Shown piece after piece: positions 1-7,594 of a stretch of DNA of 34,113 nucleotides. How positions within the stretch are numbered: the stretch's first letter is position 1; each line of letters starts with the position of its first letter. The stretch lies in assembly GCA_003650125.1 (NCBI GenBank), contig QNFX01000024.1, forward strand, positions 1 to 34,113, written 5' to 3'. This stretch comes from Campylobacterota bacterium. Its GTDB lineage: Bacteria > Bdellovibrionota > Bacteriovoracia > Bacteriovoracales > Bacteriovoracaceae. The notes beneath the pieces were generated by a model, which was not told where the DNA came from, ran no database searches, and saw nothing but the letters and a program-made list of their open reading frames with translations. The translations under genes were made by a program, and so were the position numbers.

Positions 1-119
1 AAACTTTAGGGCAATTTAAAATTAAATATTTCACCGCCGGGCGGGCGGGTAGTGCCTGTGGAGATGTCGACGTTGGTCGAATCTGTGAAGCAGGAACCAC
101 CAACTATGCATTTGCGTAG
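1..119 (+). CDS. tnpB: TnpB (IS605 OrfB) RNA-guided nuclease, C-terminal fragment
   Basis: Only the last 38 or so codons are in the window, read from base 3 to the TAG at 117-119. The peptide contains TAGRAGSACGDVDVG followed by CEAGTTNYAFA. TnpB proteins end this way: after the last RuvC segment and zinc ribbon they carry a short AG..SACGD-type tail that is dispensable for folding. In the family the protein is an omegaRNA-guided DNA nuclease that helps retain the transposon. The catalytic residues lie outside the window, so activity cannot be judged. The GC content of bases 33-100 is higher than that of the surrounding genes, which fits a mobile gene. Confidence 0.68.
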   Translation, partial: TLGQFKIKYFTAGRAGSACGDVDVGRICEAGTTNYAFA

Positions 120-157
120 AAGGGATCCCCTTCCTTTAGGGAGGGGAGGACGTCAAC
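120..157 (+). ncRNA. omegaRNA 3'-terminal hairpin / transposon right-end structure
   Basis: Bases 127-134 (CCCCTTCC) pair with 139-146 (GGGAGGGG) around the loop TTTA, giving an 8-bp stem with one G-U pair. The sequence AGGACGTCAAC follows, up to base 157. In TnpB systems the omegaRNA scaffold runs through the 3' end of tnpB, ends in such a hairpin and tail, and the bases just past the element act as the guide. Here the guide would start near base 158 and run into the end of pcm. The hairpin is seen directly; the omegaRNA role is inferred from the family. The 5' limit of the RNA lies upstream and is unknown. Confidence 0.6.
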
Positions 158-167
158 TGCCCCAGAG

Positions 168-824
168 TTAGTCTTTTATTTCTCCCGTCATAGGGACAAA
201 TAAAACGGGAAGAAGCTCTGTTATTTCTAATCGATAACCTGGAGCTTCCTCTTGTATCATTTTGGTATAAATTCTAAGAGACTGATTTAGTGGCCCAAGC
301 GCTACGGGAATAATTATTTTGCCACCGATTTTTAATTGTTCTACTAGTTTAATAGGGAGCTTTTCAGGAGCAGCAGTTACTATAATCCCATCAAAGGGGG
401 CCTCTTCAGGCCATCCGAAGGAACCATCAGAGATTCTAGTATGGACATTTTTAAGTCCCAGTTCTTTTAAAACTGCGGTAGCTCTAGGCCCTAATGATGC
501 AATAATTTCGACACTATAAACCTCACTCACTAGTAGGGATAAAATCGCCGCCTGATAACCAGAACCGGTACCTATCTCTAAAATTTTATCGGAGGGGAGC
601 AGATTTAATGCTTGGGTCATATAGGCAACCACATAGGGTTGGGAAATAGTTTGATGCTCTCCAATAGGAAGCGGTCCATCGTAGTAGGCAAGGTTTTTTT
701 GATCTTCGGGAACAAACAGGTGGCGGGGGATTTTTAAAAAAGCAGCTAGAACATGTGGATCATGGATCCCCTTATTTTCTAGCTGAGATTTAACCATTTC
801 TTTTCTTTGTGCTAGATAATCCAT
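168..824 (-). CDS. pcm: Protein-L-isoaspartate O-methyltransferase
   Basis: The 218-residue product is full length for the family. It uses S-adenosylmethionine to methylate L-isoaspartyl residues in aged proteins, the first step in repairing them to L-aspartate, in the cytoplasm. The substrate-side motif TISQPYVVA is at residues 59-67. The methyltransferase motif I, ILEIGTGSGYQAAIL, is at 81-95. The later segment DGIIVTAAPEKLP and the GGKIIIPV strand also match the family. The start codon overlaps the stop of the upstream deacylase gene (TAATG), so the two are translationally coupled. The gene ends about 10 bases from the transposon boundary. Confidence 0.95.
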   Translation of the reverse strand: MDYLAQRKEMVKSQLENKGIHDPHVLAAFLKIPRHLFVPEDQKNLAYYDGPLPIGEHQTISQPYVVAYMTQALNLLPSDKILEIGTGSGYQAAILSLLVSEVYSVEIIASLGPRATAVLKELGLKNVHTRISDGSFGWPEEAPFDGIIVTAAPEKLPIKLVEQLKIGGKIIIPVALGPLNQSLRIYTKMIQEEAPGYRLEITELLPVLFVPMTGEIKD

Positions 825-1288
825 TAGTGCTTGTGAATATCAGCTCTTATAGGTGACACTAATTTTTCAAAATCACTATAAGAGATCAGACATAACTCAT
901 GGTGGTTGCCAGCATTAAAGGCGATTTTTTCATCTTTGGCCAAATCTACATCCACCCAAACTTTCATATGATAAAGGTTTCCAAACGGTGGCATGGCGCC
1001 GAGTTCACAATCAGAGAAATTATCCTTAAATTCATTTTCCTTAATCAGGTCTACCTTGCCACCACCACAGGCCTTTTGCAAAAGATCAATATCGAGCATG
1101 TCATTGCTGGGCAGAACTGCCATTGCTATTTCACCATCAATTTTAACCATAACTGTTTTTGCTATATCCTTTCCCTTAATATGGGATTTCTGCGCTATTT
1201 CTTGGGCGGTATAAGCAGTGGGATGTTCCAGGGTTTCAAACTGAATGTTATTTTCATTTAAATATTGCATCAATTTTGGTGCACCCAT
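824..1288 (-). CDS. YbaK/EbsC-family aminoacyl-tRNA deacylase
   Basis: The 154-residue product has the single-domain YbaK/ProX fold. Such proteins hydrolyse mischarged tRNAs in trans, for example Cys-tRNA(Pro) or Ala-tRNA(Pro). Visible hallmarks are the conserved lysine in DIAKTVMV (K44), the GAMPPFG loop at residues 97-103, and NAGNHHELCLI at 125-135. The substrate cannot be told from sequence. A good ribosome site (AGGAG) precedes the ATG, and a TATAAT box lies 32 bases upstream. It is the first gene of a two-gene operon with pcm. The pairing suggests a shared protein-quality role, but that is inference. Confidence 0.88.
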   Translation of the reverse strand: MGAPKLMQYLNENNIQFETLEHPTAYTAQEIAQKSHIKGKDIAKTVMVKIDGEIAMAVLPSNDMLDIDLLQKACGGGKVDLIKENEFKDNFSDCELGAMPPFGNLYHMKVWVDVDLAKDEKIAFNAGNHHELCLISYSDFEKLVSPIRADIHKH

Positions 1289-1319
1289 GGCCTTCTCCTA
1301 TAAGTAATCTATATGGTCA

Positions 1320-1325
1320 ATTATA
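1320..1325 (-). promoter_or_regulatory. Candidate -10 box for the deacylase-pcm operon
   Basis: TATAAT on the minus strand lies 32 bases upstream of the ATG at 1288. No convincing -35 hexamer is visible at 16-18 bases, so this is a weak candidate. Confidence 0.3.
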
Positions 1326-1415
1326 GCATTTTTAAGAAAAATCAGAGCATAAAATTTATGTCAATAAAAAGTATTTAGGGTAAATTAATCTTTCAAAATA
1401 AAGAAGGGATAACTT

Positions 1416-1832
1416 ATGGAAACTAAAAGAATAAGTTGGGCACTATTATTTCTTAGAATTAGTGTGTTTTTAGTGATGTTTATGTGGACTCTGGATAAAT
1501 TTTTTAATCCAGCACATGCTTTAGCGGTTTATAAGAAATTTTATTTTATTTCTAATCAGGCAGATATTTTTATCTATGTTATCGGTATTGTGGAGATGGT
1601 AATTCTCTTTGCCTTTTTGCTGGGGATCAAAAAAAAATATTCTTATGGATTAATACTGATACTACATGGCATATCCACTTTGTCTTCTTATACCCAGTAT
1701 TTGGACCCCTTTGCTAATTTATTGTTTTTTGCAGCATGGCCTATGCTTGCGGCCTGTTGGGTTTTATTTTACTTAAGAGATATGGACACTTGTTGTACTC
1801 TGTCCTATTTTTGCAGCAAAAAAGAGGACTAA
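1416..1832 (+). CDS. DoxX-like four-helix membrane protein
   Basis: This 138-residue protein is almost all hydrophobic, with about four membrane segments near residues 8-25, 48-68, 74-92 and 98-120. The N-terminal stretch with LRISVFLVMFMWTLDKFFNP resembles the DoxX family, in which a first helix is followed by a K-x-x-x-P turn. It ends in a cysteine-containing cytoplasmic or periplasmic tail (DTCCTLSYFCSKK). The function is not known; DoxX relatives are linked to thiol or quinone redox. The ribosome site is GAAGGGAT. The stop abuts the rmuC start directly with no gap, so the two genes are almost certainly one transcript. Confidence 0.6.
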   Translation: METKRISWALLFLRISVFLVMFMWTLDKFFNPAHALAVYKKFYFISNQADIFIYVIGIVEMVILFAFLLGIKKKYSYGLILILHGISTLSSYTQYLDPFANLLFFAAWPMLAACWVLFYLRDMDTCCTLSYFCSKKED

Positions 1833-3176
1833 ATGGAACATTTATATCTATACCCTTTATTAGCTTTTTTCTTTGGTCTGATTTTAGGATGGTTGTTTTT
1901 TAGACGGGATAAAAAACTGGAAATAGAGTTTTTGAAAACCCAAGTTAAGTTACAGGAAATAGAGGAAGAAAATAAAAAGCTTAATATCGAATTCTCTGCC
2001 AGTCAGGAACGAAGTCAGCAGCTTTTTGGTCAAAAAGAAGAACTCGCAGGAAAAGTAGATGGGCTTACCACTGTAAATCAAAAGTTAAAAGAAGAACAGG
2101 CCACTTTAGTTGCGAGAAAAGATGCTTTTGAAGAACGCATTAAAGATCAAAAAAATGATTTGGAACGAGTAAAACTCGATATGACAAATCATTTTAAAAA
2201 TCTGGCACAAGGAATTTTAGAAGAAAAATCTAACTCTTTTAAAGAGACTTCAACAGAGCATATATCTCATTTAATTAATCCTTTTGGTAAAGAACTTAAA
2301 GAGTTTAAGGAAAAGATTGAAAAAACCTATGATCAAGAAAGAAGTGAGCGAATCTCTCTTAAAACAGAAATTGAAAATTTTGTAAAAATAAATGAGGGAC
2401 TAACAAGAGAAACGGATCGCTTGACCAATGCTTTAAAAGGCGATGTGAAAGCGCAAGGTAAGTGGGGCGAATTTGTCCTTGAAAATATTCTCCAGGCATC
2501 AGGGCTTCGCAAAAATCATGAATATATAGCTGAAGGCGAGGGGCTGAGACTTAAAGGTGAAGACGGAAATAATGTAAGGCCCGATTTTGTTCTACTTTTA
2601 CCAGATAATAAACATATTATTATTGATTCAAAAGTATCACTTTCCCATTATGAAAGATTTATTGCTGGCGAAGATGAAGAGAAGAATCTAAAGCTATTTG
2701 ATCATAGTATAAATGAACATATTAAAAATTTATCCAGTAAAAAGTATCACCTCAATGAAAAATTAATTTCGCCTGACTTTACTTTCCTTTTTATGCCCAT
2801 TGAGGGGGCCTTCTCGCTGGCGATTGAAAATAATGGCGACTTATTTAAAACTGCATGGGAAAAAAATGTTGTATTAGTAGGACCTACTAATTTAATGGCC
2901 TCACTGCGAACTGTCGCCTCCATCTGGAAAATTGAAAAGCAAAATAAAAATTCTATGGAAATCGCCGTTTTGGGAGGAAAACTCCACGATAAAATGGTGG
3001 GTTTTATAGAAGATATGAACAAGATTGGCGATGGATTGCAAAATACGGAAAAAAACTTTGATAAAGCGATGAAAAAGTTAAGCCTTGGCAGAGGGAATAT
3101 GCTGAGTATGGCCCACAAAATGAATGAGTTGGGTGCTAAAACTCATAAGAAGATCCCTGAAAATTTACTGGATTAA
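1833..3176 (+). CDS. rmuC: DNA recombination protein RmuC
   Basis: The 447-residue product has the RmuC layout: an N-terminal membrane anchor (residues 4-22), a long charged coiled coil (about 25-190) and a C-terminal nuclease-like domain. Recognisable segments are GKWGEFVLENIL, the active-site-like RPDFVLLLPDNKHIIIDSKVS, and FLFMPIEGAF. RmuC limits inversions and rearrangements at repeats, and the core domain has a PD-(D/E)xK-type fold. The acidic residues D..DSK are present, so the domain looks intact. The gene follows the DoxX-like gene without a gap and overlaps the convergent gene on the other strand by 4 bases. Confidence 0.93.
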   Translation: MEHLYLYPLLAFFFGLILGWLFFRRDKKLEIEFLKTQVKLQEIEEENKKLNIEFSASQERSQQLFGQKEELAGKVDGLTTVNQKLKEEQATLVARKDAFEERIKDQKNDLERVKLDMTNHFKNLAQGILEEKSNSFKETSTEHISHLINPFGKELKEFKEKIEKTYDQERSERISLKTEIENFVKINEGLTRETDRLTNALKGDVKAQGKWGEFVLENILQASGLRKNHEYIAEGEGLRLKGEDGNNVRPDFVLLLPDNKHIIIDSKVSLSHYERFIAGEDEEKNLKLFDHSINEHIKNLSSKKYHLNEKLISPDFTFLFMPIEGAFSLAIENNGDLFKTAWEKNVVLVGPTNLMASLRTVASIWKIEKQNKNSMEIAVLGGKLHDKMVGFIEDMNKIGDGLQNTEKNFDKAMKKLSLGRGNMLSMAHKMNELGAKTHKKIPENLLD

Positions 3177-4216
3177 AGCGGGCAGCAAATGGATTCTATT
3201 TGGTTTAAACTAATGCCTTGGTAAATACTGTTGATTGCCCGATGAGATGATTTTTGAAAGTAACACTGAAGCTTTTCCGGATCTATTGAAAAGGTATTAA
3301 ATCCAGCATGACTAGGAACCGTTTTTTTCATATCTCCTTGAACCATTCCATTTTTAGTAACTACTATGATCTTTTTAGTTCTTGGATTAATTGCAACTTT
3401 TGTTATGTGTTCTGTATGAGAGAATTTTCTTTCTCCTTCAGAGCTATATGAAATCATACCAAGTGAACAAGCATATTTTTGTTCTAAGTTGTTCATTTTT
3501 TTGTATAACTTGGCGATGAATTTTTTGATCCCTCTCTTGGCCAGTTTTTCTATTATTTCCTTTTGTTGTGAAGGAATCCTTCTGGTATCTAAATGACAGA
3601 CATGATGTTGGATCTTACAACTTTTTCCCGTGTATTTTTTATGGGCCAAGGCCAGTTCACTTGAGGTCATCCCACCTTTCTTTTTTTGTCGCTTCAGTGT
3701 GATCTCGGCCAATTTATTTTCTTTAATATATGCCCCATGAAAAGGTTTTTTCATAAGACCTAACTTTTTAAGTGAGTGAGCGGTTGCAATTTTCCCGCAA
3801 ATTCCCCGCAGGGTAGATGCCAGGCCCTGGCCATGTTTTATAACGGAGTAATTTAAAGCTTGGTAGGTTGAGCATTTTTCATCCCACTTAGATACTCTAA
3901 TATAACCTTTAAGAGTTTGAGTTTCTGACCTGATTTGGGAAAGATCTCTAGATGTGCCTTTTAAGGTTTTGTGAAAAACAAGGTAATAGTTATTAAATTC
4001 TAGCCCTTCCCAAAAGTGTGCCAACATTTCATCAAGGTATTCTTGAGAGCGAAAGTCGGTTCCAAAGAGACCTAGTTTTTCAAGTTGATGAGGATTGGAA
4101 ATTAATACTTTTTGATGAAAAGATGAGCGGACATTTATTTCGCTAGGGATTTCATTCCCATAAGCAGAGCAAAGAGACAAAAATAAAGTGAGGGCCAGTA
4201 CAGTCCTTAATAACAT
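3173..4216 (-). CDS. Exported protein of unknown function, possible cysteine-peptidase-like fold
   Basis: I place the start at the ATG at 4216, because GAGG lies 5 bases upstream and the peptide then opens with a clear signal sequence (MLLRTVLALTLFLSLCSAYG). This gives 347 residues. A longer reading to 4276 would add 20 residues that would spoil the signal peptide. No family is recognised with certainty. The segment RGICGKIATAHSLKKLG, a later SHTEHITKVAI, and KIIVVTKNG give a C-H-N order (about C140, H270, N289) that recalls papain-like enzymes. However, the usual glutamine 6 residues before the Cys is absent. The protein has several other cysteines, including a CC pair at the end, which suits an exported disulfide protein. 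Confidence 0.6.
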   Translation of the reverse strand: MLLRTVLALTLFLSLCSAYGNEIPSEINVRSSFHQKVLISNPHQLEKLGLFGTDFRSQEYLDEMLAHFWEGLEFNNYYLVFHKTLKGTSRDLSQIRSETQTLKGYIRVSKWDEKCSTYQALNYSVIKHGQGLASTLRGICGKIATAHSLKKLGLMKKPFHGAYIKENKLAEITLKRQKKKGGMTSSELALAHKKYTGKSCKIQHHVCHLDTRRIPSQQKEIIEKLAKRGIKKFIAKLYKKMNNLEQKYACSLGMISYSSEGERKFSHTEHITKVAINPRTKKIIVVTKNGMVQGDMKKTVPSHAGFNTFSIDPEKLQCYFQKSSHRAINSIYQGISLNQIESICCPL

Positions 4217-4354
4217 CATTACCTCGTAGGGAAAAGATTCTAGAGAAGTCTTAATATGGCATATTAAAAAATACAATTCTAAACGAGCTCAATTTATTCT
4301 GCGCGCAGCGCTATGCGAAGATATCAAGGGGTTAGAAAAAAAATAAACTTAGAG

Positions 4355-4645
4355 TTATTTCCCATGAACGCGTCGGTTGATGGTTCCATCAGGAACATAG
4401 CGCCTACCACCTCTTGGGTAATACCAATAATAGGGGACAAGGCCTGCATAATATCCATTTATCCATCCATAAAAACCAAACCCTCGTCCTTTTTCATAGA
4501 CTTCTCTTTGTCCATCTAAAAAGTAGAAGTGCTCGAAGGTTCCATCCTTGTAGTAACAAGTATCATCATATTTATTATACTGCTTTAAGCAAGGTCCTAA
4601 ATAATATTTATTTGAAAAATCTTTTTTTATTTTAAAAAAAAACAA
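4355..4645 (-). pseudogene. Tyrosine/glycine-rich short reading frame, probable gene remnant
   Basis: A 96-codon open frame encodes a Tyr/Gly-rich peptide (DGTFEHFYFLDGQREVYEKG, then GFYGWINGYYAG) that looks like real exported-protein sequence. There is no ATG. The only possible start is a TTG at 4643-4645, followed by nine T and preceded by no ribosome site, and a stop codon lies 2 codons further up. The N-terminus, and any signal peptide, therefore seems lost, perhaps by slippage in the homopolymer at 4634-4642. It could also be a chance open frame. No family is recognised. Confidence 0.35.
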
Positions 4646-4652
4646 AAACCCT

Positions 4653-4658
4653 TATAAT
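4653..4658 (+). promoter_or_regulatory. Candidate -10 box for the cytidylate-kinase-like gene
   Basis: TATAAT lies 32 bases before the ATG at 4690, in an A/T-only tract. The -35 region is a run of A and T (TTTAAA near 4631-4636) rather than a consensus hexamer. A strong AAGGAG site follows at 4677-4682. Confidence 0.4.
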
Positions 4659-4689
4659 AGTAAGATGAAATTTTCTAAGGAGAGTTCTT

Positions 4690-5394
4690 ATGCCGATAGG
4701 TATCCTCGTGCCTGATGTGGACAAGAGAATAAGTGCTTGGATCGAAATCATTGAGCGCAAAAAAAAAGAAGAGAAAGAAAAGAAAAAAACCGGCATTACC
4801 ATTACTCTCTCAAGAGAGTTCGGATGTGAGGCCTATCTTTTGGCCGAGATGCTTAAGCAAAAGCTTGAAGCAAAGACGGGCCAAGAATGGATTATTCTAG
4901 ACAAAGATATAATTGATAGATTGTCCCAAGATACACACTTGTCTAAAACATTGATTAAAGATCTAGGTGTTATGTCTAGTTTTATCCAGGATTTCTTTTC
5001 TAGCTTTCAACGTGGGGTACTTTCTAAAGATCAAGTTTTTCAAGAGTTGGCAGAGATTATTCTTAGGGTGGCAAAAGTTGGTAATATCATTATCGTAGGC
5101 AGAGGGGCAGCTGTTATAACCTCTCATTTAGAAAACTGTATACATTTTAGATTGGAGGCACCCCTAGAGTATAGGATCAAATCTATCGCAAAAAGGGCCC
5201 AACTCGATCAAGGGGAGGCCGAAAAATTGGTAAATGAAAGTCAGGCCAAAAGAGATAAATTTTTAAAAGATTTTCTACATATCGATATTCGTGATCCAAA
5301 ATATTTTGATGCCATTTATAATAATAGTAAAAATTCAATTAATTCTATAGCTGAAAGTATTTTAACTTACGTAGCAAAAAAGATCTCTAAATAA
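4690..5394 (+). CDS. Cytidylate-kinase-like family protein
   Basis: The 234-residue product has the signature of the cytidylate kinase-like (Cytidylate_kin2) group. ITITLSREFGCEAYLLAEML forms the P-loop region (about residues 35-55), IILDKDIID follows, and IIIVGRGAAVI is at about 136-146. Basic residues (YRIKSIAKRAQ) and a final R-D-x-x-x-F-D segment complete it. The P-loop lacks the usual GxGKST, as is normal for this group. The likely activity is nucleotide phosphorylation, but the true substrate of the group is unclear. An N-terminal Lys/Glu-rich segment (about residues 20-34) precedes the domain. The gene stands alone between convergent neighbours, with its own promoter-like box. Confidence 0.75.
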   Translation: MPIGILVPDVDKRISAWIEIIERKKKEEKEKKKTGITITLSREFGCEAYLLAEMLKQKLEAKTGQEWIILDKDIIDRLSQDTHLSKTLIKDLGVMSSFIQDFFSSFQRGVLSKDQVFQELAEIILRVAKVGNIIIVGRGAAVITSHLENCIHFRLEAPLEYRIKSIAKRAQLDQGEAEKLVNESQAKRDKFLKDFLHIDIRDPKYFDAIYNNSKNSINSIAESILTYVAKKISK

Positions 5395-5402
5395 GTTTTT
5401 TA

Positions 5403-6419
5403 TTAAGCTGCTGATTGAAGCTTGTGCCATTTCAGTCCTAGACCGATGATTTTTTCAAGCAAGAGAGGATAGTCCATTCCTAAATGTTTCGCAGATTGGG
5501 CAAATTCATCATCAAAGGCAATATCGGGATTTGGGTTTGCTTCAATGACCCAGAGTTTTCCCCGCTCATCCATCCTCAAATCTATTCTGGCATAACCATT
5601 TAACTGTAAGACCCCAAAAGTTTCCTTACATATTTTTTTAATCTCTTCTAATTTAAGTTCACTGAGCTCTGCCTTTTTAGTGACAATACCTTTTTTCTTG
5701 CGATATCCCAGATCAAATTTTGCTTTGTCTGTGTAAAACTCATCTTTGGGAGGGTTCTTTCCATTAATTAAAAATTCCCAAGGAGGAAGGACATGAAGCT
5801 TTTGATTTCCTAGAAGACCTACAAAAAACTCCCTTCCAGAAATGAATTCTTCGGCAATGGCATCAACCTCAAACTTTTTATGAATGAATTTTATCCTTTC
5901 AAATAATTTTTTTTCATTGTTTACAATAGAGGCCTTCGAAAGACCTAGAGATCCATCTTCATTTAGACATTTAACAATTAATGGGAATTTTAAATCGGGC
6001 ATTTTGAGGACTGATCCTAGAGGATAGACATGGAAAGCAGGAGTCGCAATTCCATGGAATTTCAAAATTTTCTTGGCCAGATCTTTATTTCGAGCAAGCA
6101 TTAACCCTTGAGGATTGCAGCCTGTGTAAGGGATTTTGTTCATCTCCAAAAAACTCACTACATTTTGATCAAAGCTCGCCTTATGATGAAACTCTTCCAT
6201 TAAGTTAAAAACTATTGTTGGTTTAAAGTTATCGATGGCACGGGTGATGATGCTGGCATCATTTGAGACGCCAAGAGGTAGGACTTCATAATTTAGGTTT
6301 TTAAGGTTTGTAAGTACATCATACTCAGTCGCGGTATTTGATTTTAGGCGCTCTGCCTTAGTCAAACGATCCGGAGGAATTAAGTATTCATGCAATAAAA
6401 TCATAACTTTTTGGTTCAT
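5403..6419 (-). CDS. ATP-grasp ligase, D-Ala-D-Ala ligase-like
   Basis: The 338-residue product has the ATP-grasp architecture. A Rossmann-like N-terminal part ends in FNLMEEF and PYTGCNPQGLMLARNKDLAKKIL. The ATP-binding segment is FPLIVKCLNEDGSLGLS, followed by AIAEEFISGREFFVGLLG. The metal-binding end is ARIDLRMDERGKLWVIEANPNP, with E293 and N295/N297. This is the D-alanine-D-alanine ligase layout, but the cell-wall enzyme is not assured, because such ligases also join other amino acids or peptides. The start overlaps the stop of the zincin gene by one base (TAATG), so the product is made together with that peptidase. A role joined to the peptidase is inference. Confidence 0.82.
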   Translation of the reverse strand: MNQKVMILLHEYLIPPDRLTKAERLKSNTATEYDVLTNLKNLNYEVLPLGVSNDASIITRAIDNFKPTIVFNLMEEFHHKASFDQNVVSFLEMNKIPYTGCNPQGLMLARNKDLAKKILKFHGIATPAFHVYPLGSVLKMPDLKFPLIVKCLNEDGSLGLSKASIVNNEKKLFERIKFIHKKFEVDAIAEEFISGREFFVGLLGNQKLHVLPPWEFLINGKNPPKDEFYTDKAKFDLGYRKKKGIVTKKAELSELKLEEIKKICKETFGVLQLNGYARIDLRMDERGKLWVIEANPNPDIAFDDEFAQSAKHLGMDYPLLLEKIIGLGLKWHKLQSAA

Positions 6420-7381
6420 TACATTATAATCCGGTGATTTCCTTCGTTTATATACTTAATCGTCCTACGAGAGAGGTTTTTTAGAAAGGGGGAATTTTTT
6501 AGATCAAGAGGGCCTTTCACTCGGAGATTATTCTCTTCACAATCACTTATGATTTTATTGACCAGTCTTTTGATATGATATTGCTGGATATCACAATTTT
6601 TTTTAAGTTCGGTGCATATTTCTTTTCTGTTTTGTCTCATAAAAATAGATGCCTGAGGAAGATCTTTATTTTTAGAGAAACAAGGAACAAAGAAATTGTT
6701 ATTGGGATTGAACCTTTTTTTCTTCTTTTTGTAGTATTTTCTAAGTGTAAGATCTAAATCACTTAGCGTATCAAGTTCATACAGGTGAGATACCTTGGCA
6801 GTTTTTCCAATTAATTGTTTAAAGACCTCATCGAGATAATTAAGTTTTTTTAAGACCGGTTGATTTTGATACTGATCTTTCCATTTTGATTTAGGGGATA
6901 ACCATACAGCAAAAGTTTCGGCCCAATCTTCATCTGGGTGGGCCTGGGCATAATGATCATCTAGATGTTTTACAAAATTTTTAGAATAAGTTTTTGGTAG
7001 ATAACTTTTTGGGTAGCGAGTACCTGAAATGCCAAAATACTTCTGTCTTTTTTTTAATTTTCGAAGAAGAAAGGCATTATCTAAGGCATGGCCAACTTCA
7101 TGTCGTAGAATTTTTAAAAGGCCTTCTTTAGTTCCACCTTCAACTTCACCCATAATTTCTTTTTCAAGCTCCATGAGAGCGGAATCAAAAAGATAAAAAG
7201 GTAATGCCACACCAGTAACGCCATCAGGTGAGAAAAACTCATCAGATATCCAAAAATGTGGTTTGAAATTTATGCCTTTATTTCTCAGTTCTTTAAGTAC
7301 AATTTGAATGCACTCCTCCACCCAGGATCCTTTAATCCTTAAATTGAGATCACTAAGTTTTGTGTGCATACTGTAACTCAT
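6419..7381 (-). CDS. Zinc-binding metallopeptidase, cytoplasmic
   Basis: The 320-residue product carries a zincin motif, ILRHEVGHALDNAF (H94, E95, H98). A downstream acidic motif, HPDEDWAETFAVWL, could supply the third zinc ligand (E155 or E151). This pattern matches the putative zinc-binding metallopeptidase group that is often encoded beside ATP-grasp ligases. No signal peptide is seen, so it should act in the cytoplasm. The C-terminal 110 residues are rich in Lys, Asn and Cys and are not recognised. Neither possible start (7381 or the ATG at 7369) has a good ribosome site, so the exact N-terminus is uncertain. It is the first gene of the pair with the ligase. Confidence 0.8.
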   Translation of the reverse strand: MSYSMHTKLSDLNLRIKGSWVEECIQIVLKELRNKGINFKPHFWISDEFFSPDGVTGVALPFYLFDSALMELEKEIMGEVEGGTKEGLLKILRHEVGHALDNAFLLRKLKKRQKYFGISGTRYPKSYLPKTYSKNFVKHLDDHYAQAHPDEDWAETFAVWLSPKSKWKDQYQNQPVLKKLNYLDEVFKQLIGKTAKVSHLYELDTLSDLDLTLRKYYKKKKKRFNPNNNFFVPCFSKNKDLPQASIFMRQNRKEICTELKKNCDIQQYHIKRLVNKIISDCEENNLRVKGPLDLKNSPFLKNLSRRTIKYINEGNHRIIM

Positions 7382-7594
7382 GGCATAGAAATAGTGGAAT
7401 TGATCTGATTATTCAAGCTAAGTGCTTAAAATTGTAAGTTTTTCAAGGTTGAGAATTTAAGCAAAGAAACTAAACTCTGGGCATGGAAAAACGGCTCCAA
7501 GAGATTTAGACTGTAGCTCCAAGGAAGTGAAATTAAGTAATTGGAGAAGGCGTTTGAGTTTTGGAAAAAATTATAAAGGCCGGGAGAAAAGAGA

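Larger units (their letters stand above)
1..157 (+). mobile_element. Right end of an IS200/IS605-family element (partial)
   Basis: The left edge of the window cuts an insertion element. It holds the last codons of a TnpB-like gene, then a GC-rich hairpin and the tail AGGACGTCAAC, an arrangement typical of the right end of IS605/IS1341-type elements. The probable boundary is near base 157, only 10 bases before the stop codon of pcm, so the insertion lies in the intergenic gap and leaves pcm intact. Whether a tnpA transposase is present cannot be seen. The family call rests on protein and hairpin resemblance from memory. Confidence 0.72.

Noticed and set aside
7382-7594. Possible RNA gene in the gap between the zincin and YciB-like genes.
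   Set aside because: I found only a short direct repeat (GCTCCAAG) and no cloverleaf or stable fold.
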